In this document: piece by piece, positions 7,655 through 13,451 of the stretch
Layout: the number at the start of each line of letters is the position of its first letter
Position numbering within the stretch: the stretch's first letter is position 1
From: a virus
DNA: 20,413 nt
IMG/VR virus record: IMGVR_UViG_3300025853_000858
Span: 1 to 20,413 of that record
Direction: 5' to 3' (one strand)
Position numbers and translations under genes: made by a program
Notes under the pieces: model-generated
Database searches by the model: none
Told to the model about the DNA's origin: nothing
Seen by the model: the letters and a program-made list of their open reading frames with translations, nothing else

Positions 7655-8316
7655 GCTCCTGCTTCCCGCTTCCGCGCTGCATCCGCGCGCGCTGCCGCAA
7701 TCAGCGGGTTTCGATCCCTCTCCGCCCGCAACGCGTCCCACTTCGGACTATCCGGTGGTGTCACCTCAGACCAGTGCGCCTTGCGTGGCTTTTCCGCTGC
7801 CTCCTCGGCCTCCTCGATACTTGCCGCCATCGGTGCCTTTCGCACCGCGTTCACCGCGCTCACCGTAAAGCCAGCTTGCTGCACGATCCGCTCAACGGCA
7901 GCCTTAGCCGCAGCATCAGGCACATAGCTCTCTGCCTCCTCGCGGCGCTGCGCTTCGGCCTTCTCGCGGCGTTTGATCTCGTCGGTGAACGGCATCAACT
8001 CGCGCTTCGCCAAGATCGCGATTTCGCCCGGGCTCGGCCTGCGAACGCCAGAGCGCTCCCACGCATCGAAGGCCTTGTGCATCGCCCATGTCGGCACATC
8101 TGCCAGCGCGCGAACGAACGCTTCGCGGATTGCCGCCCGATCAGCTGGCGATCCGTCCGGATCGAAATACAGCTTGAGGCAGATGTTTGCCCGCTTGAGG
8201 GTTTCACCCCCGTCGCACGGCGAATGGATCGCGGCTTGCAGTTTCGAGAGCGACTGAGCCGTCAGAGAGACGCTTTGCGGTTTCGTGAATTGCGTGATCG
8301 AAGGCATTTCGCTCAT
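7651..8316 (-). CDS. Phage replication-operon protein, possible helicase-loader-like
   Basis: A 221-aa protein, not assigned to a family. The central segment ALADVPTWAMHKAFDAWERSGVRRPSPGEIAILAKRELMPFTDEIKRREKAEAQRREEAE resembles the helical middle and coiled tail of phage proteins that follow the initiator gene and load the host helicase; that likeness is weak. The ATG at 8316 has AGAAAGG 9 nt upstream. The gene overlaps the 3' end of the DUF1376 gene by 113 bp in another frame, which is unusually long, and no good later start exists before codon 79. The stop overlaps the next start by ATGA. Confidence 0.65.
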   Translation of the reverse strand: MSEMPSITQFTKPQSVSLTAQSLSKLQAAIHSPCDGGETLKRANICLKLYFDPDGSPADRAAIREAFVRALADVPTWAMHKAFDAWERSGVRRPSPGEIAILAKRELMPFTDEIKRREKAEAQRREEAESYVPDAAAKAAVERIVQQAGFTVSAVNAVRKAPMAASIEEAEEAAEKPRKAHWSEVTPPDSPKWDALRAERDRNPLIAAARADAARKREAGA

Positions 8317-9181
8317 TTTGGGTGGCCTTTCTGTGCTCGGAATGGATTGGTTGCAGCGGCGGTGCGTTCAGTTCTCCGGCGCGCCGTCGCATCGCCTCGG
8401 TGAAGTATCGGAAGGAGCTGGGCGGCCCATCGCGCTTTTTCGCCATGAGTTCGCGGATCACGTCGCACTGCTGGTCCAGCGTCAGGTCCATCTTCGCCCA
8501 CCGCTGCGCCTCGGCCATGTCCCCCGGATTACCCAGCATCCGGCCCGTTGCGGTCAGGCCGCTAGTCAGTCCCATCGCTGCGAGAAGCCGTTCCCGCGGT
8601 GTCGGTTCATCGGGCAGAATTTCGGATCGCGCGCCCGCGCTACCACCACCATCATCTAATGTTGGGTTGTTGGGTTGTTGGGTTGGATGTGTCGGCGGTT
8701 TGTCCGTGGAGTTATCCGTGGAAAGTGCCACTTTGTTATTTTTCAATGAGTTATCCGAATTTTCGGCGTTTTCCTCGTTGAAGTCAGGCGCTCCCTGAGG
8801 TTCAGCGTAAGTGCTACTTTCTGGTGAGGTGCCGTTTTTCCGGTCGCTTTGAGCCTGCAAGAAACGCTCCACAAACGCAGCTTCTTCCCGCAATTTCTTC
8901 GATGTCAGGACGCCATTTTCGGAGATCAGGAACGGTCTAATTGCGGGGCCGACGCGCGACTTCCAGAGGCGCGAAGACACCTTTGACACCCGCGCCAACC
9001 GCATATCGTCGTCCGGAAAATCGCACGTCTCACGTGTCCACATCGCCATGATGATCATGATGTATGCGCCGATTTCGTCGGCACAGAGCATCTGCGTGTC
9101 GCGGTGAAATGCGTCCACCCAGATCGGGCAAGGCCTCTTGCCTCGTGCCTTCTTGGCGTTGAATGGCTCTTTTTCGGTCAT
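8204..9181 (-). CDS. DUF1376 replication-initiation-like protein
   Basis: 325 aa. The N-terminal ~110 residues (KRPCPIWVDAFHRDTQMLCADEIGAYIMIIMAMWTRETCDFPDDDMRLARVSKVS...LTSKKLREE) carry the DUF1376 winged-helix-like pattern found in phage replication proteins in the lambda O slot. A low-complexity Asn/Ser/Thr/Pro linker follows (about 118-185), then a helical C-terminal domain (PDEPTPRERLLAAMGL...GDMAEAQRWAKMDLTLDQQCDVIRELMAKKRDGPPSSFRYFTEAMRRR). The linker-coding DNA carries short direct repeats and an AT-rich stretch, the arrangement of a phage origin inside its initiator gene. The ATG shares one base with the stop of the DnaA-domain gene (TAATG), so the genes are coupled. Confidence 0.82.
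   Translation of the reverse strand: MTEKEPFNAKKARGKRPCPIWVDAFHRDTQMLCADEIGAYIMIIMAMWTRETCDFPDDDMRLARVSKVSSRLWKSRVGPAIRPFLISENGVLTSKKLREEAAFVERFLQAQSDRKNGTSPESSTYAEPQGAPDFNEENAENSDNSLKNNKVALSTDNSTDKPPTHPTQQPNNPTLDDGGGSAGARSEILPDEPTPRERLLAAMGLTSGLTATGRMLGNPGDMAEAQRWAKMDLTLDQQCDVIRELMAKKRDGPPSSFRYFTEAMRRRAGELNAPPLQPIHSEHRKATQNERNAFDHAIHETAKRLSDGSVALETASRDPFAVRRG
8661..8775. other. Candidate phage replication origin inside the DUF1376 gene
   Basis: Three perfect tandem copies of GTTGGGTT (8661-8684) are followed by a 10-bp direct repeat GAGTTATCCG at 8709-8718 and 8748-8757, a TCCGTGGA repeat (8703-8710, 8715-8722), the palindrome AAAGTG-c-CACTTT (8722-8734), and an AT-rich stretch (8731-8775). 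GAGTTATCC contains TTATCC, the first six bases of the DnaA box. Tandem iterons plus an AT-rich tract within the initiator gene is the lambda O/ori arrangement. The simpler alternative is a low-complexity protein linker; both may be true. Confidence 0.4.
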
Positions 9182-9483
9182 TACTCTGAAAACTCCCCAG
9201 CCCGCGCCGCCGAAGCCCGCAAGCCATGCACAACCGTGCTGTGATCGCGACCGAAGAACCGACCGATACGGGGCAGCGAATAGCCCAGCCCCTCGCGGAT
9301 CCGACGCATTGCATCCTGCCGCGCGCGGGCAATATGGCGCGTTGTGCCAGTCATGATCTCATCTGCCGTGATGCCAGCCCGTGCAGCCTCATCAGCGGCT
9401 ATGATCGCCATCGGTGCAGGCATGGACCGCGCGGGGCAAGCAACGACCCTCACAGTGGCGGCTAGGAACGTGGCGCGGCTCAT
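9181..9483 (-). CDS. Stand-alone DnaA domain-IV-like DNA-binding protein
   Basis: 100 aa from the ATG at 9483, which overlaps the upstream stop (ATGA) and has GGAG 8 nt before it; a GTG three codons upstream is the alternative start. Residues 26-89 match the C-terminal DNA-binding domain of the replication initiator DnaA: IAADEAARAGITADEIMTGTTRHIARARQDAMRRIREGLGYSLPRIGRFFGRDHSTVVHGL. The signature helix (DHSTVVHG, 80-87) is the part that reads DnaA boxes. The AAA+ domain is absent, so it cannot unwind an origin alone. It could mark phage-origin boxes, compete with host DnaA, or act as a regulator. It is immediately upstream of the DUF1376 replication gene. Confidence 0.88.
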   Translation of the reverse strand: MSRATFLAATVRVVACPARSMPAPMAIIAADEAARAGITADEIMTGTTRHIARARQDAMRRIREGLGYSLPRIGRFFGRDHSTVVHGLRASAARAGEFSE

Positions 9484-9962
9484 TCCAGCCACTCCCCATG
9501 CCCCGGCAAAGCATCACTTGCACCGCCACACCCGACAGCATCCGGCATGATCCGGCGATGCAGCTCTGCATAGTCATCGCGCGCCTTTGGAGCCGATAGA
9601 ACCGCCTTCACATCATCGATGGACCGGACAACGGCATAGATGCCGCCATTGCGTTCAACTATCTCCTGCACGGCCTTCTGTGAGGGCTGCTGCCCGTTAC
9701 CCTTCGCCTTGACCTCAAGCGCGAAGAACTGGCCGCCCATCAGCAAGCCGATATCTGACATGCCCACCAGCATACCTTGCGTTTTTGCGCGGGCTTGCAT
9801 GTTGCGGATGGTCGCTTGACGTTTGGCGCGGTCCTGCCCGCCTCCAGCCTTTGAGGCAAGTTCGTTCGGCACCGAGAAGACCAGCGCGCGCGGGTATTGA
9901 GTGCGCAGGAACTGGACGATTGCGGCTTGGATTGGGCCTTCTCTGTCGATGTTGCGAGTCAT
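9480..9962 (-). CDS. VRR-NUC domain nuclease
   Basis: 160 aa. Residues about 8-120 carry the VRR-NUC form of the PD-(D/E)XK fold: a helix EGPIQAAIVQFLRTQYPRA, then SVPNE, then GMSDIGLLMGGQFFALEVKAKGNGQQPSQKAVQE, with Asp70, Glu83-x-Lys85 and Gln95 as likely active-site residues. Phage VRR-NUC proteins are thought to act on branched DNA, such as Holliday junctions, during recombination and before packaging, in the slot where other phages carry RusA. The gene is linked by ATGA overlaps on both sides. The substrate is inferred from the family. Confidence 0.87.
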   Translation of the reverse strand: MTRNIDREGPIQAAIVQFLRTQYPRALVFSVPNELASKAGGGQDRAKRQATIRNMQARAKTQGMLVGMSDIGLLMGGQFFALEVKAKGNGQQPSQKAVQEIVERNGGIYAVVRSIDDVKAVLSAPKARDDYAELHRRIMPDAVGCGGASDALPGHGEWLE

Positions 9963-10648
9963 AGTAATTCCCCCTGCATGGGGTCGGAAACCTCACGGTA
10001 CAGGCGCTTGCGAATCCACTCATTCGGCCCCGCTGCGGGGCGGTTTAGGTCCCAAACAAACCACGAATTGCGCTGCGGAGGACTTCCACCACCGCGAAAA
10101 TCAATTTTCCAGCAACACAGATATTCCACTGATGGCGGATGATCGTGCAGTAGCTTGTCAAAGCCGTTGATGCGCGCGGCGGGCCAATCTGCATTCAGAA
10201 GCAGCGCCACATAGCCAAAGCCTAGGTCCATCGAGTGACGCAGCCATCTTCCATGCCCATTCGAGGCATTGATCATGTTGTAGGGTGGATTCGTGATCTG
10301 AATCGGCGCGCGCGGCGAAATGCAGTCAAAGAAGCTGCGAAGCTCAACGCCGTCCCACCCGCGATCAACAACATCATTCCCGAGAACGTCGAAGCCGAAC
10401 TCCGTCAGAACACGTGCGATATGCCCAGCCCCAACGGCTGTTTCTAAAACGGTATTTCCGTGCGCTCGAATGAACTCATATTCCGCAGAGATGAAGGGCC
10501 GCGTTGCGCTCTCTGGCGTCGGGTCGAAATCAAGAGGATCCCGCGTGCGTGGCGCTGCGGCCTCTGCGAAATCACCGAGCGAAATTTGCCGCTTGTCGTG
10601 CTTGGGCTTTATCGCGGTGAAAAGCGGTTTTGCTGAGACGGATGCCAT
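9959..10648 (-). CDS. Phage DNA adenine (N6) methyltransferase-like protein
   Basis: 229 aa. SAM-binding motif I is VLETAVGAGHIARVL (67-81), motif II is GNDVVDRG (90-97), and catalytic motif IV is NPPYN (120-124), the [DNS]PPY signature of amino-methyltransferases acting on adenine N6. An upstream DPLDFDPTPESATRPF block is typical of phage members. No restriction enzyme is adjacent, so it is probably an orphan enzyme that shields phage DNA from host restriction or marks replicated DNA. The target site cannot be read from sequence. The start shares one base with the preceding stop (TGATG) and its stop overlaps the VRR-NUC start (ATGA). Confidence 0.85.
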   Translation of the reverse strand: MASVSAKPLFTAIKPKHDKRQISLGDFAEAAAPRTRDPLDFDPTPESATRPFISAEYEFIRAHGNTVLETAVGAGHIARVLTEFGFDVLGNDVVDRGWDGVELRSFFDCISPRAPIQITNPPYNMINASNGHGRWLRHSMDLGFGYVALLLNADWPAARINGFDKLLHDHPPSVEYLCCWKIDFRGGGSPPQRNSWFVWDLNRPAAGPNEWIRKRLYREVSDPMQGELL

Positions 10649-11217
10649 CAGTTTCCCACCTTAGCCGCAGCGCGCTCCACCCGCCGCAGCTCCAACACAT
10701 CGTCATACGCCTGCGTTGGACTGCGCCCGATCCGCTCAGCCACCCGATCCGCGGTTTCCTTGGCTGTGATGATCTCGCCATTCCTAGCCGCCTCGGCCTG
10801 CACTGCGGCGACATGAATTGCCACTTTCGCCAAACGCGTTTCGCGCTCGGCCCCTTGCTGAGATCCGGTCTTCCATGTGCCCAACACAGGCTCTGACGCC
10901 TCCGCCTTCGCGATCAGCGCGGCCTCGAACGCCTCGAACCGATCCGCTGCCGGTTCAGCCCGCCGCAACGCCGGACGCGCACCGATACGGCCAGAGAGCC
11001 AGACAGGATCGCGCGGCTTGGTGGCAAATGTGGGTTCGGTGGGTTCTGGTGCGGGCGGTGTCGGTGCTGCCTCCCATGGGGCGCGCGGCAGGGTGACGTT
11101 GTTGGCGTGGATGCGTTCGCCGGATTTGAATTCGCGGGTGATTGTGGGGCAATTGATGCTTGCCCGATCATGACCAGATGCATCAGGGTTGGTGCGGGGC
11201 TGGCGGTGAGAGGCCAA
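10648..11217 (-). CDS. Phage protein of unknown function with displaced 5' end
   Basis: The solid reading frame covers about 167 codons from PTITREFKSGERIHANNVTLPRAPWEA to the stop (from about 11148 down). It has a Pro-rich stretch, then a helical region with GRSPTQAYDDVLELRRVERAAAKV near the C-terminus, which looks HTH-like. No in-frame ATG or GTG lies close to the conserved start; the nearest possible start is a TTG at 11217 (189 aa) inside a hairpin. Joining the frame to the ATG at 11605 across the repeat at 11136-11149/11587-11600 would restore an M-T-P-T-I-T-R-E start with ATGA coupling to the upstream gene. The native start therefore seems to have been split off by the zinc-ribbon cassette. 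Whether it is still expressed is unknown. Confidence 0.6.
   Translation of the reverse strand: MASHRQPRTNPDASGHDRASINCPTITREFKSGERIHANNVTLPRAPWEAAPTPPAPEPTEPTFATKPRDPVWLSGRIGARPALRRAEPAADRFEAFEAALIAKAEASEPVLGTWKTGSQQGAERETRLAKVAIHVAAVQAEAARNGEIITAKETADRVAERIGRSPTQAYDDVLELRRVERAAAKVGN
11136..11149. repeat. Direct repeat, left copy flanking the zinc-ribbon cassette
   Basis: GGGTGATTGTGGGG is identical to 11587-11600. The likeness continues with gaps into the following bases (CAATTG here, GTCATTG at the other copy). In the minus-strand frame it encodes PTIT of the gene at 10648. Confidence 0.9.
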
Positions 11218-11228
11218 CCCCGCGCACC
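11191..11228. repeat. GC-rich hairpin upstream of the zinc-ribbon gene
   Basis: GGTGCGGGGCTGGC (11191-11204) can pair with GGCCAACCCCGCGCACC (11212-11228), with a 2-base bulge and one mismatch. It ends about 12 nt before the ribosome site AGAGGA of the gene at 11252. With no T run it is more likely a structured leader, or a block to opposing transcription, than a simple terminator. Confidence 0.65.
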
Positions 11229-11251
11229 CATCAGCACAAGAGGAATTTGTG

Positions 11252-11566
11252 ATGACAGATGATTCAAACATTACGCTCTCCATTGAAGGCAAGAGCCATG
11301 CGATCCTTTGCGGCATCTGCAAGACGCCGATAGCCTTCATTGGAGAAGGCAATGCGGATGCTGGCGAGGCAGGATGCATCGACTGCGGGAACGTGGACGA
11401 CGTGAAAGAGGTCGCCAAGCTGGCTGTCGAGTACGCCAAGATCGAGGCTCAACTCATGGTCAACCGCTTGATGAGAGACACCGCGCGAGGCAGCAAAATG
11501 ATGACATTCGAGGGCAAGACTTCCCATGATAAGCCGCACCGATTCATCGTTGAATTTGAGTTGTGA
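11252..11566 (+). CDS. Small zinc-ribbon protein in the cassette
   Basis: 104 aa, from the ATG at 11252 with AGAGGA 8 nt upstream (a GTG one codon earlier is possible). The N-terminal half is a treble-clef/zinc-ribbon candidate with two CxxC pairs, CGIC (20-23) and CIDC (42-45), about 18 residues apart. The C-terminal half is helical then beta (VKEVAKLAVEYAKIEAQLMVNRLMRDTARGSKMMTFEGK...HRFIVEFEL). Zinc ribbons of this size usually bind nucleic acid or RNA polymerase, but no named family is recognised. It is the only plus-strand gene within the leftward replication operon, so its transcript opposes the operon. Confidence 0.8.
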   Translation: MTDDSNITLSIEGKSHAILCGICKTPIAFIGEGNADAGEAGCIDCGNVDDVKEVAKLAVEYAKIEAQLMVNRLMRDTARGSKMMTFEGKTSHDKPHRFIVEFEL

Positions 11567-11586
11567 TACGTCGAGGTTGAGTTGTG

Positions 11587-11600
11587 GGGTGATTGTGGGG
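11587..11600. repeat. Direct repeat, right copy flanking the zinc-ribbon cassette
   Basis: Identical to 11136-11149 over 14 bp. It lies three codons after the orphaned ATG at 11605 and encodes PTIT in the same codon phase as the other copy. A further partial copy of its core (TTGTGGGG) directly precedes it at 11582-11589. Confidence 0.9.
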
Positions 11601-11601
11601 G

Positions 11602-12018
11602 TCATTGTTCCACCTCATCCATCGAGTGAACCGCTGAAATCAGCGCATTGAGCGCCGCCTGAGCCTCTGGCACCTCCTTGCGCAGCGACGTTGTGTCGCC
11701 AGCGGAGAGCATCGAGAACATTGCGGGCGCCACATCGGCCAACTCCCGCAGTGCCTCATCGATCAGGCGGTTGATGTTGTCGCGCTTCGGGCAAGTGCTG
11801 CGGCGTGCAGCGAGCATGTCGGTGATCGGGAAGCGGCCAAGCGCATCCTCCAGTGCCGCCCAGTGATGCACCTGCAAGGGCAGATCGCCCGACGCCTGCT
11901 TGCTGATTGTGGATTTTGCCACACCGAGCAGCGCGGCCGCCGCGTCCATCCCGCCGAAATCCTTAACGAGCTGTCCGTAGATGGTGCGGATAGCGGGGCC
12001 TTCGTAAACTCTGGTCAT
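11602..12018 (-). CDS. CII-like phage HTH regulator
   Basis: 138 aa. Residues about 12-68 form a helix-turn-helix: IYGQLVKDFGGMDAAAALLGVAKSTISKQASGDLPLQVHHWAALEDAL, with the recognition helix around KSTISKQASG. The remainder is helical. It is the first gene after the Cro-like gene and its terminator and precedes the replication genes, which is the cII position in lambdoid phages. It probably controls the lysis-lysogeny choice or early leftward transcription. The ATG at 12018 has GAGG 7 nt upstream. The family assignment (CII-like versus a generic Cro-type fold) is uncertain. Confidence 0.75.
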   Translation of the reverse strand: MTRVYEGPAIRTIYGQLVKDFGGMDAAAALLGVAKSTISKQASGDLPLQVHHWAALEDALGRFPITDMLAARRSTCPKRDNINRLIDEALRELADVAPAMFSMLSAGDTTSLRKEVPEAQAALNALISAVHSMDEVEQ

Positions 12019-12112
12019 AGGGCTACCTCGGAAACGGGGTTTTCTTGTCGCTCCCGGCGATCAGCGCCAGACAGGCAGCATGGAAAGGGAAACGGCATGT
12101 TGAATGGAGAAA

Positions 12113-12134
12113 GGGCGGCCTTAGGCTGCCGCCC
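12113..12134 (-). terminator. Terminator between cro-like and cII-like genes (tR1-like)
   Basis: On the minus strand GGGCGGC-agcctaag-GCCGCCC (7-bp perfect stem) is followed by TTTCT. It starts 1 nt after the Cro-like stop. In the lambda plan a terminator here holds back cII and replication transcription until antitermination. Confidence 0.75.
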
Positions 12135-12135
12135 C

Positions 12136-12333
12136 TTAGGCCTTGGAAGATGCGGCCATTTTTTTGCGGACCTTCTCAATGGTGCTTGGGCGACACTCCC
12201 CACCATCGCGCAGACGGCGCACGAAGCCCGGATCGTTCAGAACTTCACGCCCAAAGGTGGACGCGGCGGTTCCTGTCTTTTTGAGGTATGCCTCAATGTC
12301 GTTTATGAATTGGTTCATCATCATGCCAAGCAT
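12136..12333 (-). CDS. Cro-like small transcriptional regulator
   Basis: Up to 65 aa; the ATG at 12333 or the MMMN cluster four to six codons later may be used, as neither has a clear ribosome site. FINDIEAYLKKTGTAASTFGREVLNDPGFVRRLRDGGECRPSTIEKVRKKMA is a compact helix-turn-helix of the kind common in alphaproteobacterial prophages opposite the repressor. It is divergent from the S24 repressor, and its start abuts operator 1. It is expected to repress the repressor promoter during lytic growth. The call rests on position plus HTH pattern. Confidence 0.8.
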   Translation of the reverse strand: MLGMMMNQFINDIEAYLKKTGTAASTFGREVLNDPGFVRRLRDGGECRPSTIEKVRKKMAASSKA

Positions 12334-12334
12334 A

Positions 12335-12354
12335 ATGTGGGTTATATCCTACAT
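12335..12354. promoter_or_regulatory. Operator 1 (at cro-like start)
   Basis: ATGTGGG-TTATAT-CCTACAT, a 7-6-7 palindrome with one mismatch. It abuts the Cro-like start codon at 12333. On the minus strand it contains TAGGAT, a possible -10 element, leaving a very short leader. Confidence 0.85.
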
Positions 12355-12357
12355 TGT

Positions 12358-12377
12358 AAAGAGGATTTATCCTATTT
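12358..12377. promoter_or_regulatory. Operator 2 (middle site)
   Basis: AAAGAGG-ATTTAT-CCTATTT, a 7-6-7 palindrome with one mismatch, centred 23 bp from operator 1. The outer bases differ from the other sites, so it is probably the weakest. Just beyond it lies another inverted repeat, TTTGCG-cgc-CGCAAA (12375-12389), of unknown role. Confidence 0.75.
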
Positions 12378-12392
12378 GCGCGCCGCAAACGC

Positions 12393-12412
12393 ATGTAGGA
12401 TAACCCCTACAT
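12393..12412. promoter_or_regulatory. Operator 3 (overlaps repressor start codon)
   Basis: ATGTAGG-ATAACC-CCTACAT, a perfect 7-6-7 palindrome whose last two bases are the AT of the repressor ATG. The embedded TAGGAT (12396-12401) is a candidate -10, placing transcription start almost at the ATG. Its T-rich side faces the opposite way to the other four sites. Confidence 0.88.
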
Positions 12413-13043
12413 GGATACTGGACAGATGATCGCTGATAGAATTGAAGCACTTATCGTGGAGCGAGGCACAAATCATCGTGCCGTCGCCCTCTCTGCAGGC
12501 ATGAGCCCCACGGGCGTCCGCGACATTGTTTTGCGAAAAACCAAGAATCCGACCTTCGCGAACCTTGCGAAAATAGCAGAGGTGCTGGGCGTCCCAGTCA
12601 CTGCGATTATTGAGGGTGCAACCCGTCAGCCGTCTGTCGCAGTCCCCGGGCGTGCTGGTGCCGGTGCGGAGGTCCACCTCGTCGACGATTACGCTAAGGG
12701 CGATGGGCTGTTTCAGGTCGAATGCCCGCCCCTCCTATCGCCGCACGGAATCGTGGCCGTAGAGGTTGAGGGTGACAGTATGGAACCCGCTTATTCTGAG
12801 GGAGACCTACTGTTTTATAGCCGCGAGGCAATGGGTGTTCCCATTGAGGCTATCGGGAGGATGTGCATCTGCGCCGACGAAGATGGTCGCGTTTGGGTCA
12901 AACAGGTTAAGGCCGGAACCGAGGCGGGACGTTTTAATCTGCTCTCGATCAATCCGCTCGGGGCAAACATGCATAATGTGCGCCTGAACTGGGCTGCGCC
13001 TGTTAAGCTGCATTTACCCAAGGAATTTGTGAGGAAAGTATGA
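12411..13043 (+). CDS. CI/LexA-type phage repressor (HTH + S24 peptidase)
   Basis: 210 aa. The N-terminal HTH (about 5-66) reads RGTNHRAVALSAGMSPTGVRDIVLRKTKNPTFANLAKIAEVLGV. A short linker RAGAGAEV offers Ala-Gly bonds (82-83, 84-85) for self-cleavage. The C-terminal S24 domain has the nucleophile in GDSMEPAYSEGDLL (Ser123) and the general base in VWVKQVK (Lys164), a 41-residue spacing normal for the family. RecA-stimulated cleavage on DNA damage is expected to induce the prophage. No ribosome site precedes the ATG at 12411, and a -10-like TAGGAT sits 9 nt upstream, so the mRNA is likely leaderless like lambda cI from PRM; an internal ATG (codon 6) preceded by GGACAG is the alternative. An operator overlaps the start, implying autoregulation. 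Confidence 0.93.
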   Translation: MDTGQMIADRIEALIVERGTNHRAVALSAGMSPTGVRDIVLRKTKNPTFANLAKIAEVLGVPVTAIIEGATRQPSVAVPGRAGAGAEVHLVDDYAKGDGLFQVECPPLLSPHGIVAVEVEGDSMEPAYSEGDLLFYSREAMGVPIEAIGRMCICADEDGRVWVKQVKAGTEAGRFNLLSINPLGANMHNVRLNWAAPVKLHLPKEFVRKV

Positions 13044-13306
13044 AAAATTACGGATTTGCCCGATCGCTACTCCTGTGGATGGAAATCCTCGCGTGGATCG
13101 CTGTGGCAGCTGGTATTTTCTGGACGATGTACGCGCTCGGCGACTCAAGCGGCGCCACGCTGATGTTCTCTGTCCCCACACTTATCTCCGGCCTCTCCAC
13201 GGTGGCGCTGATGCGCATTGGCGGTGCCATATTCGACATTGCCGAGAATACTGGTGGCATGTTGGCGCTTTCTCGTAAGGCGGATAAGGCATCGACTGCG
13301 GAATAA
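13040..13306 (+). CDS. Small two-TM membrane protein co-transcribed with the repressor
   Basis: 88 aa, start overlapping the repressor stop (ATGA). Two hydrophobic segments (about 9-32 and 41-64) form a membrane hairpin; the tail (SRKADKASTAE) is polar. No family is recognised. It is one of the very few genes expected to be on in the lysogen, because it shares the repressor transcript and is followed directly by a strong terminator. Lysogen-expressed small membrane proteins often mediate superinfection exclusion or change host surface properties; that role is inferred. Confidence 0.8.
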   Translation: MKNYGFARSLLLWMEILAWIAVAAGIFWTMYALGDSSGATLMFSVPTLISGLSTVALMRIGGAIFDIAENTGGMLALSRKADKASTAE

Positions 13307-13352
13307 GGACACCGCCGATCCGGTAACAAGAAGATATGTCCAACACCCAAAG

Positions 13353-13375
13353 CCCCGCCTAGTGCGGGGTTTTTT
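13353..13375 (+). terminator. Strong rho-independent terminator after the lysogenic operon
   Basis: CCCCGC-ctagt-GCGGGG followed by six T. It closes the repressor and membrane-protein transcript before operator cluster 2. The following bases contain a short direct repeat TGTCGCGCG/TTGTCGCGCG (13386-13404) of unknown meaning. Confidence 0.92.
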
Positions 13376-13425
13376 CATATCTAACTGTCGCGCGTTGTCG
13401 CGCGGAATTTTGCCACACGTCGTGA

Positions 13426-13445
13426 AAGTGGGTTTTATCCTACAT
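13426..13445. promoter_or_regulatory. Operator 4 (upstream of early promoter)
   Basis: AAGTGGG-TTTTAT-CCTACAT, the same 7-6-7 layout as operators 1-3, with mismatches in the left arm. It lies 6 nt upstream of the -35 element at 13452. Its centre is 29 bp from operator 5. Confidence 0.82.
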
Positions 13446-13451
13446 TTTCCA

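Larger units (their letters stand above)
11136..11600 (+). mobile_element. Repeat-flanked cassette carrying a zinc-ribbon gene (putative insertion)
   Basis: A 451-bp period (one 14-bp repeat plus the cassette) separates the start codon at 11605 from the body of the gene that should follow it. Inside are a GC-rich hairpin and one gene on the opposite strand to the whole operon. Removing one repeat plus the cassette restores an uninterrupted minus-strand gene in the correct frame (451 is not a multiple of 3, so the present sequence is frame-shifted). No transposase is present, so insertion by recombination, or by a mobilised passive unit, is inferred. Confidence 0.55.

Noticed and set aside
8661-8684. 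CRISPR or phase-variable repeat tract
   Set aside because: Only three copies of an 8-bp unit without spacers, so not a CRISPR. Phase variation is possible in principle, but three copies are few; an origin iteron reading fits the context better.
9959-10648. Restriction-modification system
   Set aside because: Only a methyltransferase is present. The neighbouring VRR-NUC protein is a structure-specific nuclease family common in phage replication operons, not a restriction enzyme partner.
11264-11605. A 113-codon minus-strand frame starting at the ATG coupled to the CII-like gene
   Set aside because: After MTPTIT it is simply the antisense of the zinc-ribbon gene. It is better explained as the orphaned start of the gene at 10648.
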